Shown: positions 1-6,380, numbered from the stretch's first letter. The stretch: DNA of 12,151 nt from Aquificales bacterium (GCA_027035985.1 JALVTI010000028.1:1-12151); one strand, 5' to 3'. Numbers and translations: made by a program. Notes: generated by a model from the letters alone, not told the origin.

Positions 1-1
1 G

Positions 2-412
2 CGTCTGGGATGGGGAGAGCGAATAACCGAAATCCTCGACTACTTTATCCCGGCGGTGGGTCAGGGGATTATAGCGGTTGAAACCAGGGAAGACGACAAG
101 GAGCTAATCGAATTTCTCCGCGAGAGCGTAAACGATATAGGCTCGGAGGCGGAGGCTAGAGCAGAAAGGGAGTTTTTGAAGACCCTCGAAGGGGGTTGTC
201 AGGTTCCGATGGGTGCCTTCGCCGTGGTTAACCCCGACGGCTCGATGGTTATAAAAGGTTTTGTTTCCGATTTCGAGGGTAAGGAATATTACGAAGCCAC
301 ACACGAGGGACACGCCCAATACGCCGAAAGGGTCGGCTACGAATTGGCGGAAAAACTCCTAAAAAAGGGCGCAAAAAAACTCCTCTCAACCCTTCGGGGA
401 ACGAATATGTAG
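2..412 (+). CDS. hemC: Hydroxymethylbilane synthase (porphobilinogen deaminase), C-terminal part
   Basis: This is the 3' end of a gene that begins before the window; the frame is open from base 2. The enzyme joins four porphobilinogen molecules into hydroxymethylbilane in cytoplasmic heme and tetrapyrrole synthesis. The visible part matches the end of domain 2 and all of domain 3. An IPAVGQG stretch with the following AVETR is the conserved family block. Further on, AEREFLKTLEGGCQVPMGA contains the Cys that carries the dipyrromethane cofactor in this family. The ending, with LAEKLLKKGAKKLL, is also typical of HemC C-termini. An ATG-like internal start at the VGQG position should not be taken as the gene start, because the coding signal clearly continues upstream. 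The next gene begins 43 bp downstream. I see no strong terminator between them. Confidence 0.93.
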   Translation, partial: RLGWGERITEILDYFIPAVGQGIIAVETREDDKELIEFLRESVNDIGSEAEARAEREFLKTLEGGCQVPMGAFAVVNPDGSMVIKGFVSDFEGKEYYEATHEGHAQYAERVGYELAEKLLKKGAKKLLSTLRGTNM

Positions 413-438
413 AAATGCAACTTTTTATGTAAGGTTTT

Positions 439-455
439 TAAATAGACCTTTCGAT
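439..455 (+). promoter_or_regulatory. Putative -10 element just upstream of the secreted-protein gene
   Basis: An AT hexamer (TAAATA, 439-444, or TTAAAT one base earlier) lies 11-12 nt before the ATG at 456. There is no Shine-Dalgarno sequence in between. The transcript would begin a few bases before, or at, the start codon, resembling the arrangement at other genes in the window. There is no convincing -35 box. Confidence 0.3.
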
Positions 456-857
456 ATGAGGGGTTTCATCATTTCGTTCCTCTTATCGTTTTTCTCCCTC
501 TTTTCAACTTCCTTCGGTTTAACGTTTGAAGTTTTCCTCAAAAAGGGGAGCAAATTTATTGTGGTGAACAAATCGGGGGGAAATTTAACGGTGGAAGAAA
601 CACGACTGGGTGAGGAACTCCCTCTATTTTCCTACTTCGATGTTAAAGAAATAAATGGCAAACTTTTGGTGGTGTGGAAACCTTCAGACCCTTCGGTGGA
701 AAAAGTTTTGGTTTTGACCGATACCGGAAATTACAAGTTCTGCTCCTCCGAAAGGATTATTTTGAAACCTCCCAAAGGAACTAAATTGATAAGGATTTTT
801 CCCCTCGGGAAGGGAGGAAAAATAGGCTTTCCCGCGGAGGTGAAAATGGAGGGATAA
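456..857 (+). CDS. Small secreted or periplasmic protein of unknown function
   Basis: I do not recognise this 133-residue protein. Residues 1 to about 21 look like a Sec signal peptide: MRG, then a hydrophobic run rich in Phe, Leu and Ser, ending in a small-residue region (TSFG) before LTFEV. The rest has no further membrane segment, one Cys (in KFCSSE), many alternating hydrophobic residues, and a short basic/Gly segment near the end (PLGKGGKIGFP). This is consistent with a small beta-rich exported domain. The cleavage site lacks a lipobox Cys, so it is not an obvious lipoprotein. It starts 43 bp after hemC and ends 34 bp before cysS, all on the same strand, but cysS seems to have its own promoter. 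The ATG at 456 is chosen because the signal peptide starts there. Function cannot be inferred from these neighbours. Confidence 0.72.
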   Translation: MRGFIISFLLSFFSLFSTSFGLTFEVFLKKGSKFIVVNKSGGNLTVEETRLGEELPLFSYFDVKEINGKLLVVWKPSDPSVEKVLVLTDTGNYKFCSSERIILKPPKGTKLIRIFPLGKGGKIGFPAEVKMEG

Positions 858-877
858 ACTCTTTGAGGCAAGAAGTT

Positions 878-891
878 TAAAATTCCACCCT
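878..891 (+). promoter_or_regulatory. Leaderless-type promoter of cysS
   Basis: TAAAAT (878-883) matches five of six bases of the bacterial -10 consensus and ends exactly 8 nt before the cysS ATG. The intervening TCCACCCT is not a ribosome-binding site. This spacing would put the first transcribed base at about the A of the ATG. The glyQ promoter is almost identical (AAAATTCCACCTTATG). No clear -35 box is visible. Confidence 0.55.
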
Positions 892-2376
892 ATGACGCTC
901 AAACTTTTCAACACCCTTTCGGGAAAGTTGGAGGATTTCGTTCCGCAAAACCCCCCGTTGGTTAAGATATACACCTGCGGTGTCACCGTTTACGACGATT
1001 CCCATGTGGGTCACGGTAGGAGTCTAATAGTCTTCGACACCTTTAGGAGGTATCTCGAACACCTCGGCTACAAGGTTAAATTTGTCAGAAACTTCACCGA
1101 CGTGGACGACAAGATAATAAACCGCGCCAAGGAGGAGTGCAAGGACTTTATGGAGATAGCCGACCGCTACATAGCCCGCTACTACGAGGATACCGAGGCT
1201 ATAGGGGTGCGTCCGGCAAACGTCGAGCCGAGGGTTACCGACCACATTCCCGAGATAATAGACCTCGTCCGAAGGCTTATAGATAAGGGATACGCCTACG
1301 CCACCCCGGAGGGGAACGTCTACTTCTCGGTCGAGAAGTTCAAGGATTACGGGAAGCTCTCCAAGAGGAGTATAGACGAGCTTATCGCCGGCGCGAGGGT
1401 TGAACCGGGGGAGGACAAGAAAAACCCGCTCGATTTCGCCCTCTGGAAGCGCTCCAAAGCGGGCGAACCGTCTTGGGAAAGCCCCTGGGGTGAGGGGCGA
1501 CCCGGTTGGCACACCGAGTGCGTAGCCTTTGTATTCAAACACCTGGGGGAGACCATAGATATCCACGGCGGGGGTCTAGATTTGATATTTCCCCACCACG
1601 AGAACGAGATAGCGCAGGCGGAAGCCCTTACGGGTAAGCCCTTCGCCCGCTATTGGATGCATAACGGCTTGGTTATCGTCAACGGTCAAAAGATGTCCAA
1701 ATCCCTCGGAAACTTCGTAACTTTGAGGGAGATTTATACCAAATATCACCCCGACGTTTTGAGGTTGTTGGTTTTGAGCGTCCACTACAGGAGTCCCCTC
1801 GATTTCTCTTGGGAGAAGATGGAGAGCACGAAAAAGGTCTACGAGCGTATCCGTCAGGCGGTGGAGGATTACGAGACCTTAAAGGGGTTGGAAACTTACG
1901 ATGAGAACCTCGGGGGTTTACACCCGCTATACAACACCATAAAGGCTACCGAGGAGAAATTCTTTAAAGCCCTCGCAGAGGACTTCAAAACGCAGGAAGC
2001 ACTCGCCGCCTCGATGGAGCTGATATCGGAAATGAACAAGATTCGTAACGAGGCTTTCAAGGAGAAGAAAATTTCAAAGCAGGCGTTGGAAGCCTACGGT
2101 GCGGCTGTGAACTCCCTCAAAAATACCTTGAGGAATATTTTCGGACTGCTGGAGGACGTGCTGCCCAGATGCCCCGTCAAGAAGGTTGTTGAAAAAGAGA
2201 TGGAGCCCGCTTCGCGGGTAATGGACGAGAGCCTTATCGAATTGCTTATAAAGGTGCGCCAGATGGCGAGGGAGAAGAAGGTATTCGATATCGCCGATAC
2301 TATAAGGGACGAACTCAAGGAGAGGGGCATTATTTTGGAGGACACCCCCTTTGGAACCAAGTGGAAGAGGGCTTAA
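892..2376 (+). CDS. cysS: Cysteinyl-tRNA synthetase
   Basis: A class I aminoacyl-tRNA synthetase that charges tRNA-Cys with cysteine in the cytoplasm. It is 494 residues, a normal length for bacterial CysS (about 460-500). The HIGH-type motif is HVGH at residues 38-41, and the second ATP signature, KMSKS, is at 267-271 (GQKMSKSLGN). The zinc site that selects cysteine is intact: Cys29 (YTCG), Cys210 (HTECV), His235 and Glu239 (FPHHENE). The block WHTECVAF and the DIHGGGLDLIFPHHENE stretch are diagnostic. The C-terminal third holds the helical DALR-like tRNA-binding region. The ATG at 892 is supported by the promoter directly in front of it and by family length; there is no Shine-Dalgarno. Its TAA overlaps the stop codon of the convergent methyltransferase gene. 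A small hairpin (CCCGC-TTC-GCGGG, 2206-2218) lies in the coding sequence. Confidence 0.97.
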   Translation: MTLKLFNTLSGKLEDFVPQNPPLVKIYTCGVTVYDDSHVGHGRSLIVFDTFRRYLEHLGYKVKFVRNFTDVDDKIINRAKEECKDFMEIADRYIARYYEDTEAIGVRPANVEPRVTDHIPEIIDLVRRLIDKGYAYATPEGNVYFSVEKFKDYGKLSKRSIDELIAGARVEPGEDKKNPLDFALWKRSKAGEPSWESPWGEGRPGWHTECVAFVFKHLGETIDIHGGGLDLIFPHHENEIAQAEALTGKPFARYWMHNGLVIVNGQKMSKSLGNFVTLREIYTKYHPDVLRLLVLSVHYRSPLDFSWEKMESTKKVYERIRQAVEDYETLKGLETYDENLGGLHPLYNTIKATEEKFFKALAEDFKTQEALAASMELISEMNKIRNEAFKEKKISKQALEAYGAAVNSLKNTLRNIFGLLEDVLPRCPVKKVVEKEMEPASRVMDESLIELLIKVRQMAREKKVFDIADTIRDELKERGIILEDTPFGTKWKRA

Positions 2377-3071
2377 CCTTTTTGGGCTTTTTTTCCTTTT
2401 ACCCCTTTTGGGGAACTCCCTATTACGTAATCCACCTTGAGGTCTCTACCCCTTCCCCCCAACTTCGAGCGGACGAAAAAGACGTTGGAAAACTTCCCTT
2501 CGGTGGGAAAGACCAATCGGAGTTCCAAAGGGGCGAACTTTAGCTCCCTCAAACGGCACAGAGCTTCGTCCAACCTCTTGGAGTTGAACATGAAGAAAAA
2601 CTCCTTGTGGGATTTGAGGAGATATTTAGCCGCCCTTAGGAAGTGGGTGTATTCGGTTTCAACTTCGTAGTTCGCCTTTACAAACACCTCGCTCCTCTTC
2701 GTGGAGGGATTTAGGTATTCCCTCCTCCAAAAGGGTGGGTTGGATAATACAGCATCCGCCATTTGGGGTGGAAGACACCTTTCTATCTCCCGAACGTCGC
2801 ATAGGAGCGGTTTCACATTCTCGACCCCGTTTAGGGATAGGTTTTTTAAGAGGAGCTCGTAAAGGGGTTTTTGATATTCGACCGCCACTATTTGGGTATT
2901 GGGGTAGCGCTTTGCCAAAAGGATGGTTCCCAGTCCGAACCCCGCCCCCAGTTCCACCGCAACACCCCCCTTGGGGAGGCGGACGAAGTCGAAAAAGAGG
3001 GCGTTGTCGGAGGAAATCTTAAACTCCGATTGGTAGAACTTTAAACCCCTAAACTCGACGAGTTTCTCCAT
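2373..3071 (-). CDS. SAM-dependent methyltransferase, TrmN6/YfiC-like (tRNA adenine-N6 type)
   Basis: A 232-residue Rossmann-fold methyltransferase. Motif I is VELGAGFGLG (residues 39-48, SAM binding), the acidic motif II is Glu65 (AVEYQ), and motif IV is SNPPFW (110-115). The NPPF tetrapeptide is typical of enzymes that methylate an exocyclic amino group of adenine or guanine. The overall pattern fits the COG4123 group, which includes TrmN6 (tRNA1-Val A37 N6-methylation); the exact substrate is inference. The C-terminal tail after DYVIG is a short Lys/Gly-rich extension (KGVKGKKAQKG). The gene converges on cysS, with the two stop codons sharing the palindrome TTAA (2373-2376). It diverges from glyQ across only 23 bp. 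The ATG at 3071 is chosen because of family fit and the -10-like element 7-8 nt before it; no Shine-Dalgarno is present. Confidence 0.85.
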   Translation of the reverse strand: MEKLVEFRGLKFYQSEFKISSDNALFFDFVRLPKGGVAVELGAGFGLGTILLAKRYPNTQIVAVEYQKPLYELLLKNLSLNGVENVKPLLCDVREIERCLPPQMADAVLSNPPFWRREYLNPSTKRSEVFVKANYEVETEYTHFLRAAKYLLKSHKEFFFMFNSKRLDEALCRLRELKFAPLELRLVFPTEGKFSNVFFVRSKLGGRGRDLKVDYVIGSSPKGVKGKKAQKG

Positions 3072-3094
3072 GGCAAAACTTAAAATTCCACCTT
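3072..3094. promoter_or_regulatory. Bidirectional promoter between glyQ and the methyltransferase gene
   Basis: The whole intergenic region is 23 bp. Its centre is the near-palindrome CTTAAAATT. On the plus strand TAAAAT (3081-3086) ends 8 nt before the glyQ ATG. On the minus strand TTTAAG or TTTTAA (3079-3085) ends 7-8 nt before the methyltransferase ATG. Two separate promoters with leaders cannot fit here, so the two genes probably share one AT element read in both directions and give leaderless or nearly leaderless transcripts. Any -35 contacts would lie inside the opposite gene. Confidence 0.55.
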
Positions 3095-3973
3095 ATGGAA
3101 GTCGCGACAAAGAAACCTTACTACTTTCAGGATATAATCCTCGCCCTCCAAAAGTTTTGGGTGGATAGGGGTTGCCTGCTCTGGCAACCTTACGACGTGG
3201 AGGTCGGCGCGGGAACCATGAACCCCGCTACCTTTTTGAAGGTCTTGGGGAAAAAGTCCTGGAATGTCGCCTACGTAGAGCCATCCCGCCGACCCAAGGA
3301 CGGCAGATACGGGGAGAACCCCAACCGCCTGCAGCACTACTACCAGTTTCAGGTTATCCTCAAGCCCGCACCGGAAAACCCGCAGGAGATATACCTCGAA
3401 AGTCTCCGCGCGCTCGGCATAGACCCCGCCGAGCACGACATAAGATTTGTCGAGGACGATTGGGAGAGTCCCACCCTCGGCGCTTGGGGACTGGGTTGGG
3501 AGGTTTGGCTCGACGGTATGGAGATAACCCAGTTTACCTATTTCCAACAGGCGGGCGGTATAGACCTCCCCGTTATCTCGGTGGAGATTACCTACGGATT
3601 GGAGAGACTCGCCACCTTTATACAGAAGAAGGAGAGTGTTTTCGATATAGAGTGGAAACCGGGCGTCACCTACGGCGAGATTTTCAAGCGTGCCGAATAC
3701 GAGTGGAGTAAATACAACTTCGAGGAGGCGGATGTGGAGATGCTCTTTAAGGTCTTCGACATGTTCGAGGCGGAGGCTAAGCGTTTGATAGAGAGGGAAC
3801 TTATAATCCCCGCCTACGATTACGCGCTTAAGTGCTCCCACATATTCAACCTGCTCGACGCGAGGGGTGCGATATCGGTGCAGGAGAGGGCGAGATACAT
3901 CAGGAGGATAAGAAACCTCTCCTTTGCGGTGGCTAAGAAGTACACCGAAAAACTCGAGGAGGGAATCTATTAA
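3095..3973 (+). CDS. glyQ: Glycyl-tRNA synthetase, alpha subunit
   Basis: The catalytic subunit of the heterotetrameric bacterial glycyl-tRNA synthetase, which needs the beta subunit GlyS to charge tRNA-Gly. It is 292 residues, close to the usual 290-305. Highly conserved blocks are visible: FQDIILALQKFW near the start, QPYDVEVGAGTMNPATF, YVEPSRRPKDGRYGENPNR, QFQVILKP, LGWEVWLDGMEITQFTYFQQ, and the class II motif 3 ITYGLERLA. No glyS lies next to it, so the partner is encoded elsewhere. The ATG at 3095 agrees with the family N-terminus (a few residues before YYFQD) and with the -10 element 8 nt upstream; there is no Shine-Dalgarno. The coding style (frequent CTC, CCC, GAG) matches cysS and differs sharply from the next gene downstream. 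Confidence 0.97.
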   Translation: MEVATKKPYYFQDIILALQKFWVDRGCLLWQPYDVEVGAGTMNPATFLKVLGKKSWNVAYVEPSRRPKDGRYGENPNRLQHYYQFQVILKPAPENPQEIYLESLRALGIDPAEHDIRFVEDDWESPTLGAWGLGWEVWLDGMEITQFTYFQQAGGIDLPVISVEITYGLERLATFIQKKESVFDIEWKPGVTYGEIFKRAEYEWSKYNFEEADVEMLFKVFDMFEAEAKRLIERELIIPAYDYALKCSHIFNLLDARGAISVQERARYIRRIRNLSFAVAKKYTEKLEEGIY

Positions 3974-4006
3974 TCCCTTCTTATTTAACTTTTAGTTTTT
4001 AGTTAA

Positions 4007-4022
4007 TACAATATCCACCGAA
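4007..4022 (+). promoter_or_regulatory. Putative promoter of the UDP-sugar dehydrogenase gene
   Basis: TACAAT (4007-4012) is a good -10 match and ends 10 nt before the ATG at 4023. The stretch between contains ATCCACC, resembling the spacer at cysS and glyQ, and no ribosome-binding site. A -35 box is at best weak (TTTAAC at 3984-3989, 17-bp spacing). Confidence 0.42.
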
Positions 4023-5309
4023 ATGAATAAAAAGCCTACTATAGCTATTATCGGCTTAGGTTATGTAGGATTACCTATAGCCGTAGCATTTGCAAAACAC
4101 TTTCCCGTTATAGGATTCGATATAAATCTCAAACGCGTAGAGGAGCTAAAAAAGGGGATAGACAAAACGGGTGAAATTTCCAAAGAAGAAATACTAAATC
4201 CAAACATTTATTATACTTTTAACGAAAAAGAACTTAAAAATGTAGATTTTTTAATAATTACGGTACCCACTCCAACCGATAAGTATAAAAATCCAGATTT
4301 AAGATTTTTAAAAAGTGCTTCGGAAATTGCGGGTAGAAATTTAAAAAAGGGCGCAATAGTGGTCTACGAATCAACTGTTTATCCCGGATGCACCGAAGAG
4401 GTTTGCATTCCAATACTGGAAAAAGAAAGTGGATTGAAATGGAAAAGCGATTTCTTTGTTGCTTACTCACCCGAAAGAATAAATCCCGGGGATAAAAATC
4501 ATTCTTTAGAAAATATCGTAAAAGTTGTTGCCGGAGATACACCTCAAACCGCTCAAAAGGTTGCAGACCTTTATAAAAGGGTAGTAAAAGCCGGTATCTA
4601 TATCGCTCCTTCCATTAAAATTGCAGAAGCGGCTAAGGTTATAGAAAACACACAGAGAGATATCAACATAGCATTTATGAATGAATTAGCCCTTTTATTC
4701 GACAAAATGGGTTTAGATACCCGAGAAGTTTTAAAAGCCGCGGCAACTAAATGGAATTTTTTAAAATTCGAACCCGGTTTAGTAGGCGGTCATTGTATCC
4801 CTGAAGACCCCTATTATTTAGCTTTTAAAGCAAAAGAAATAGGCTTTCATCCGGAATTGATACTCGCTGGAAGACGTATTAACGATTATATGCCCCAATT
4901 TATAGCTCAAAAGGTGGTCAAATTATTAATAAAAGCTGGGAAAACAGTTCAAAGTGCTAAAGTTCTTGTATTAGGTATAACTTTTAAGGAAAATGTTAGA
5001 GACGTTAGAAATTCCAAAGTCGTTGATTTGATTAACGAATTAGAAGATTACGGTATTGAGACTTCAATATACGACCCTTTAGCAAATCCTGAGGATGTAA
5101 AATGGCTATATCAAAAAAAATTGTTAAAAAGTATAGATGAAAATGCTCCTTATGATGTGGTAGTTTTTGCCGTTAGACACAGGCATTTTTTTGACATAGA
5201 CGAAGATTTTCTTAAGAAGATTTTGAATGGAAAAGGGATAATAATTGATATTAAAGGTATTTTATCGAAAGATAAAATTCCCAAAGAAAGTATTTATTGG
5301 AGATTATAG
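4023..5309 (+). CDS. UDP-N-acetylhexosamine 6-dehydrogenase (TviB/WbpA-type nucleotide-sugar dehydrogenase)
   Basis: This enzyme oxidises C6 of a UDP-sugar, using two NAD+, to give a UDP-uronic acid for surface polysaccharide. It has 428 residues, normal for the family. The N-terminal Rossmann motif is GLGYVG (residues 11-16). The central block has Lys205 and the helix around AAKVIENTQRDINIAFMNE. The catalytic Cys258 sits in GGHCIPEDPYYL, and the C-terminal UDP-binding domain contains GITFKENVRDVRNSK. The SPERINPGDK block favours the Vi/WbpA branch (UDP-GlcNAc or UDP-GalNAc) over UDP-glucose dehydrogenase; the exact sugar is inference. No glycosyltransferase, epimerase or transporter gene lies nearby, so it is an orphan here. 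It is clearly richer in A/T (many TTA, AAA, ATA codons) than glyQ or cysS, which suggests transfer. The start fits the family and the upstream -10 element. Confidence 0.92.
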   Translation: MNKKPTIAIIGLGYVGLPIAVAFAKHFPVIGFDINLKRVEELKKGIDKTGEISKEEILNPNIYYTFNEKELKNVDFLIITVPTPTDKYKNPDLRFLKSASEIAGRNLKKGAIVVYESTVYPGCTEEVCIPILEKESGLKWKSDFFVAYSPERINPGDKNHSLENIVKVVAGDTPQTAQKVADLYKRVVKAGIYIAPSIKIAEAAKVIENTQRDINIAFMNELALLFDKMGLDTREVLKAAATKWNFLKFEPGLVGGHCIPEDPYYLAFKAKEIGFHPELILAGRRINDYMPQFIAQKVVKLLIKAGKTVQSAKVLVLGITFKENVRDVRNSKVVDLINELEDYGIETSIYDPLANPEDVKWLYQKKLLKSIDENAPYDVVVFAVRHRHFFDIDEDFLKKILNGKGIIIDIKGILSKDKIPKESIYWRL

Positions 5310-5483
5310 TAATTTTACGCGATGCGATAAGAGATAAAGAAAGTCAAAAATTGGAATAAAGCCATTTACGATAATTATAATGAAAAAGAAATTAGAATCT
5401 TTTCCGAAGAAAAGGGTGGAAGATTTAAAAAAAAGACAATATGTGGATGGTAAGATAAAGATGAAACTCTAAAGGAAAGGCAA
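5310..5483. other. AT-rich stretch without a recognised gene
   Basis: About 170 bp after the dehydrogenase stop. It holds only short open frames: a plus-strand stretch reading KVKNWNKAIYDNYNEKEI then more charged residues to a stop at about 5452, with no start codon in frame, and an overlapping 27-codon ATG frame at 5380. The first could be the decayed end of a gene, but I recognise no family. A weak plus-strand hairpin with a T-run follows at 5472-5503. Confidence 0.4.
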
Positions 5484-5503
5484 TTACAGCTTCCTTCTTT
5501 TTT
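5472..5503 (+). terminator. Weak candidate terminator downstream of the dehydrogenase gene
   Basis: AAGGAA (5472-5477) can pair with TTCCTT (5491-5496) around a 13-nt loop, followed by CTTTTTT. The stem is short and AT-rich and lies 160 nt after the stop codon. A second small hairpin (TTCAC/GTGAA, 5502-5517) follows directly. Confidence 0.25.
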
Positions 5504-5598
5504 CACCATATAGTGAAGTCCACTCCCCTTTTTCAAAATCTTCTTCCAGAGATTTTTTTTAATTCCTTTTTATCAAAACCCTCAAAGCGTTTTTCCAT
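5484..5598 (-). pseudogene. Possible frameshifted small gene downstream of the hydrolase
   Basis: On the minus strand an ATG (5598-5596) follows the hydrolase stop by 10 nt, with AAGGA about 7 nt ahead of it as a possible ribosome-binding site. The frame reads MEKRFEGFDKKELKKI and stops soon after. Removing one A from the run of eight A in the middle joins it to a second frame, KKSLEEDFEKGEWTSLYGEK, ending at TAA (5486-5484). The joined product would be about 37 residues and highly charged. The EEDFEKGEW-like piece faintly resembles N-terminal parts of small ribbon-helix-helix antitoxins, but that is only an impression. It may be a pseudogene, a slippage-dependent gene, or nothing. Confidence 0.22.
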
Positions 5599-5608
5599 AT
5601 CTATTTCC

Positions 5609-6268
5609 TTAAAAGGTTTTTATCGTCTCAACAATCTCCCTCTTCAGTATCCCCATCAACTCATCCAACCTATTGTGGAGTGTGTGGTCGTCATCCACCT
5701 TGTAGAGGTTTATAGTTTTTGCAACCTCTTTGAGTTCATATATGGGCGTGTTATCCACAACGGTGTCCCTTTTTGCGATTATAGAAACCGCTTTAGGGTA
5801 GGCGAGTTTTAGAAGCCTCCTATTGGCGTATTTCAAATCCCAGTGCATCAACCTTATAAAGGTCTCGTAAGATTTGCAGTAATCCTCCCCGTAGCGGAGG
5901 AAGATTTTTTCCTTACCAAAGAGGGGATTCCACTTTTCGAGGTTATCGAACACCGTTGTAGGAGGGGTGATTAAAAAAACCTTTTTGAGGTTTTCGTTTT
6001 CCAAAACCTCCGGGTGGTTGACAACAAAGTCCAACCAGGTGTAGGCACCCATAGAGGAACCGACAAAAAAGGTTGGTTTATCCAATACCACCCATCCCTT
6101 TAGGGTCTCGACTACATTCCAAGGGTAATCGCCCCGCATGAGGTAGTTGAAGTTTTTGCAGTGAAATTCCCCGCCGAGGGATTGGATTAACTCTTTGGTT
6201 TTAACCGCTTTGGTGCCTTGACAGGATGAACCGAGACCGTGGAGGTAATAGACTTTAAAATCCGCCAT
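5609..6268 (-). CDS. Small alpha/beta hydrolase (YqiA/UPF0227-like esterase)
   Basis: A 219-residue cytoplasmic alpha/beta hydrolase with no signal peptide. The N-terminal strand leads into YLHGLGSS (residues 8-15), the HG oxyanion-hole motif. The nucleophile elbow is GSSMG (70-74) with Ser72. The acid is probably Asp168 in AKRDTVVDN, and the base His195 in DDDHTLHN. Length and motif order fit the YqiA group, whose members hydrolyse short acyl or aryl esters in vitro; the natural substrate is unknown. The ATG at 6268 is chosen because MADFKVYYLHG gives the standard short lead into the first strand and because a promoter lies immediately before it. It lies downstream of, and on the same strand as, the SRP RNA, so read-through from the tRNA promoter could add to its expression. 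Its 3' end faces the AT-rich patch. Confidence 0.85.
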   Translation of the reverse strand: MADFKVYYLHGLGSSCQGTKAVKTKELIQSLGGEFHCKNFNYLMRGDYPWNVVETLKGWVVLDKPTFFVGSSMGAYTWLDFVVNHPEVLENENLKKVFLITPPTTVFDNLEKWNPLFGKEKIFLRYGEDYCKSYETFIRLMHWDLKYANRRLLKLAYPKAVSIIAKRDTVVDNTPIYELKEVAKTINLYKVDDDHTLHNRLDELMGILKREIVETIKTF

Positions 6269-6285
6269 AGGGTGGAGATTTTAAA
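6269..6285 (-). promoter_or_regulatory. Leaderless-type promoter of the hydrolase gene, abutting the SRP RNA
   Basis: On the minus strand TAAAAT (6283-6278) is followed by nine bases (CTCCACCCT) and then the ATG. The module is nearly the same as at cysS and glyQ. It begins directly after the GGGG that closes the SRP RNA terminal stem, so any -35 contact would lie inside the SRP RNA gene. No Shine-Dalgarno is present. Confidence 0.5.
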
Positions 6286-6360
6286 CCCCGCGCGGGGGCA
6301 TCGGGCTTACCCTTGCTCCCTTTCGGGCCTGGGGGGGTTCACCCTAGCCCCCCGCGGGGC
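6286..6360 (-). ncRNA. ffs: Signal recognition particle RNA (bacterial small 4.5S type)
   Basis: The minus strand contains the conserved SRP domain IV: CCAGGCCCGAAAGGGAGCA, that is, the CAGG/AGCA symmetric loop that binds Ffh and a CCC-GAAA-GGG tip. GTGAAC before it and GGGTAAGCCC after it also match the bacterial small SRP RNA pattern. The ends pair strongly: CCCCGCG-GGGGGC on the 5' side with GCCCCC-GCGCGGGG on the 3' side, 13 bp with one bulged base. The molecule is therefore about 75 nt. The RNA binds Ffh and FtsY for co-translational membrane targeting. It lies 20 nt after tRNA-Ser on the same strand and is probably transcribed with it. The exact ends are inferred from pairing. The only terminator-like feature is its own GC stem followed by TTT. 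Confidence 0.9.
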
Positions 6361-6380
6361 GGTCTGAAGGAGGCTTCTAA

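Noticed and set aside
2377..2430. T-rich stretch and CCCC-TTTT-GGGG palindrome after cysS considered as a terminator
   Set aside because: It lies inside the methyltransferase coding end, the stem is only 4 bp, and no T-run follows on either strand.
2361..3022. Plus-strand frames opposite the methyltransferase
   Set aside because: The minus strand has intact SAM-binding and NPPF motifs; the plus frames are short and without family features.
3080..3841. Long minus-strand frame (253 codons) opposite glyQ
   Set aside because: It is a shadow of glyQ, which matches its family along its full length. The same reasoning removes 1024-1566, 3172-3711, 7861-8253 and 10405-11100.
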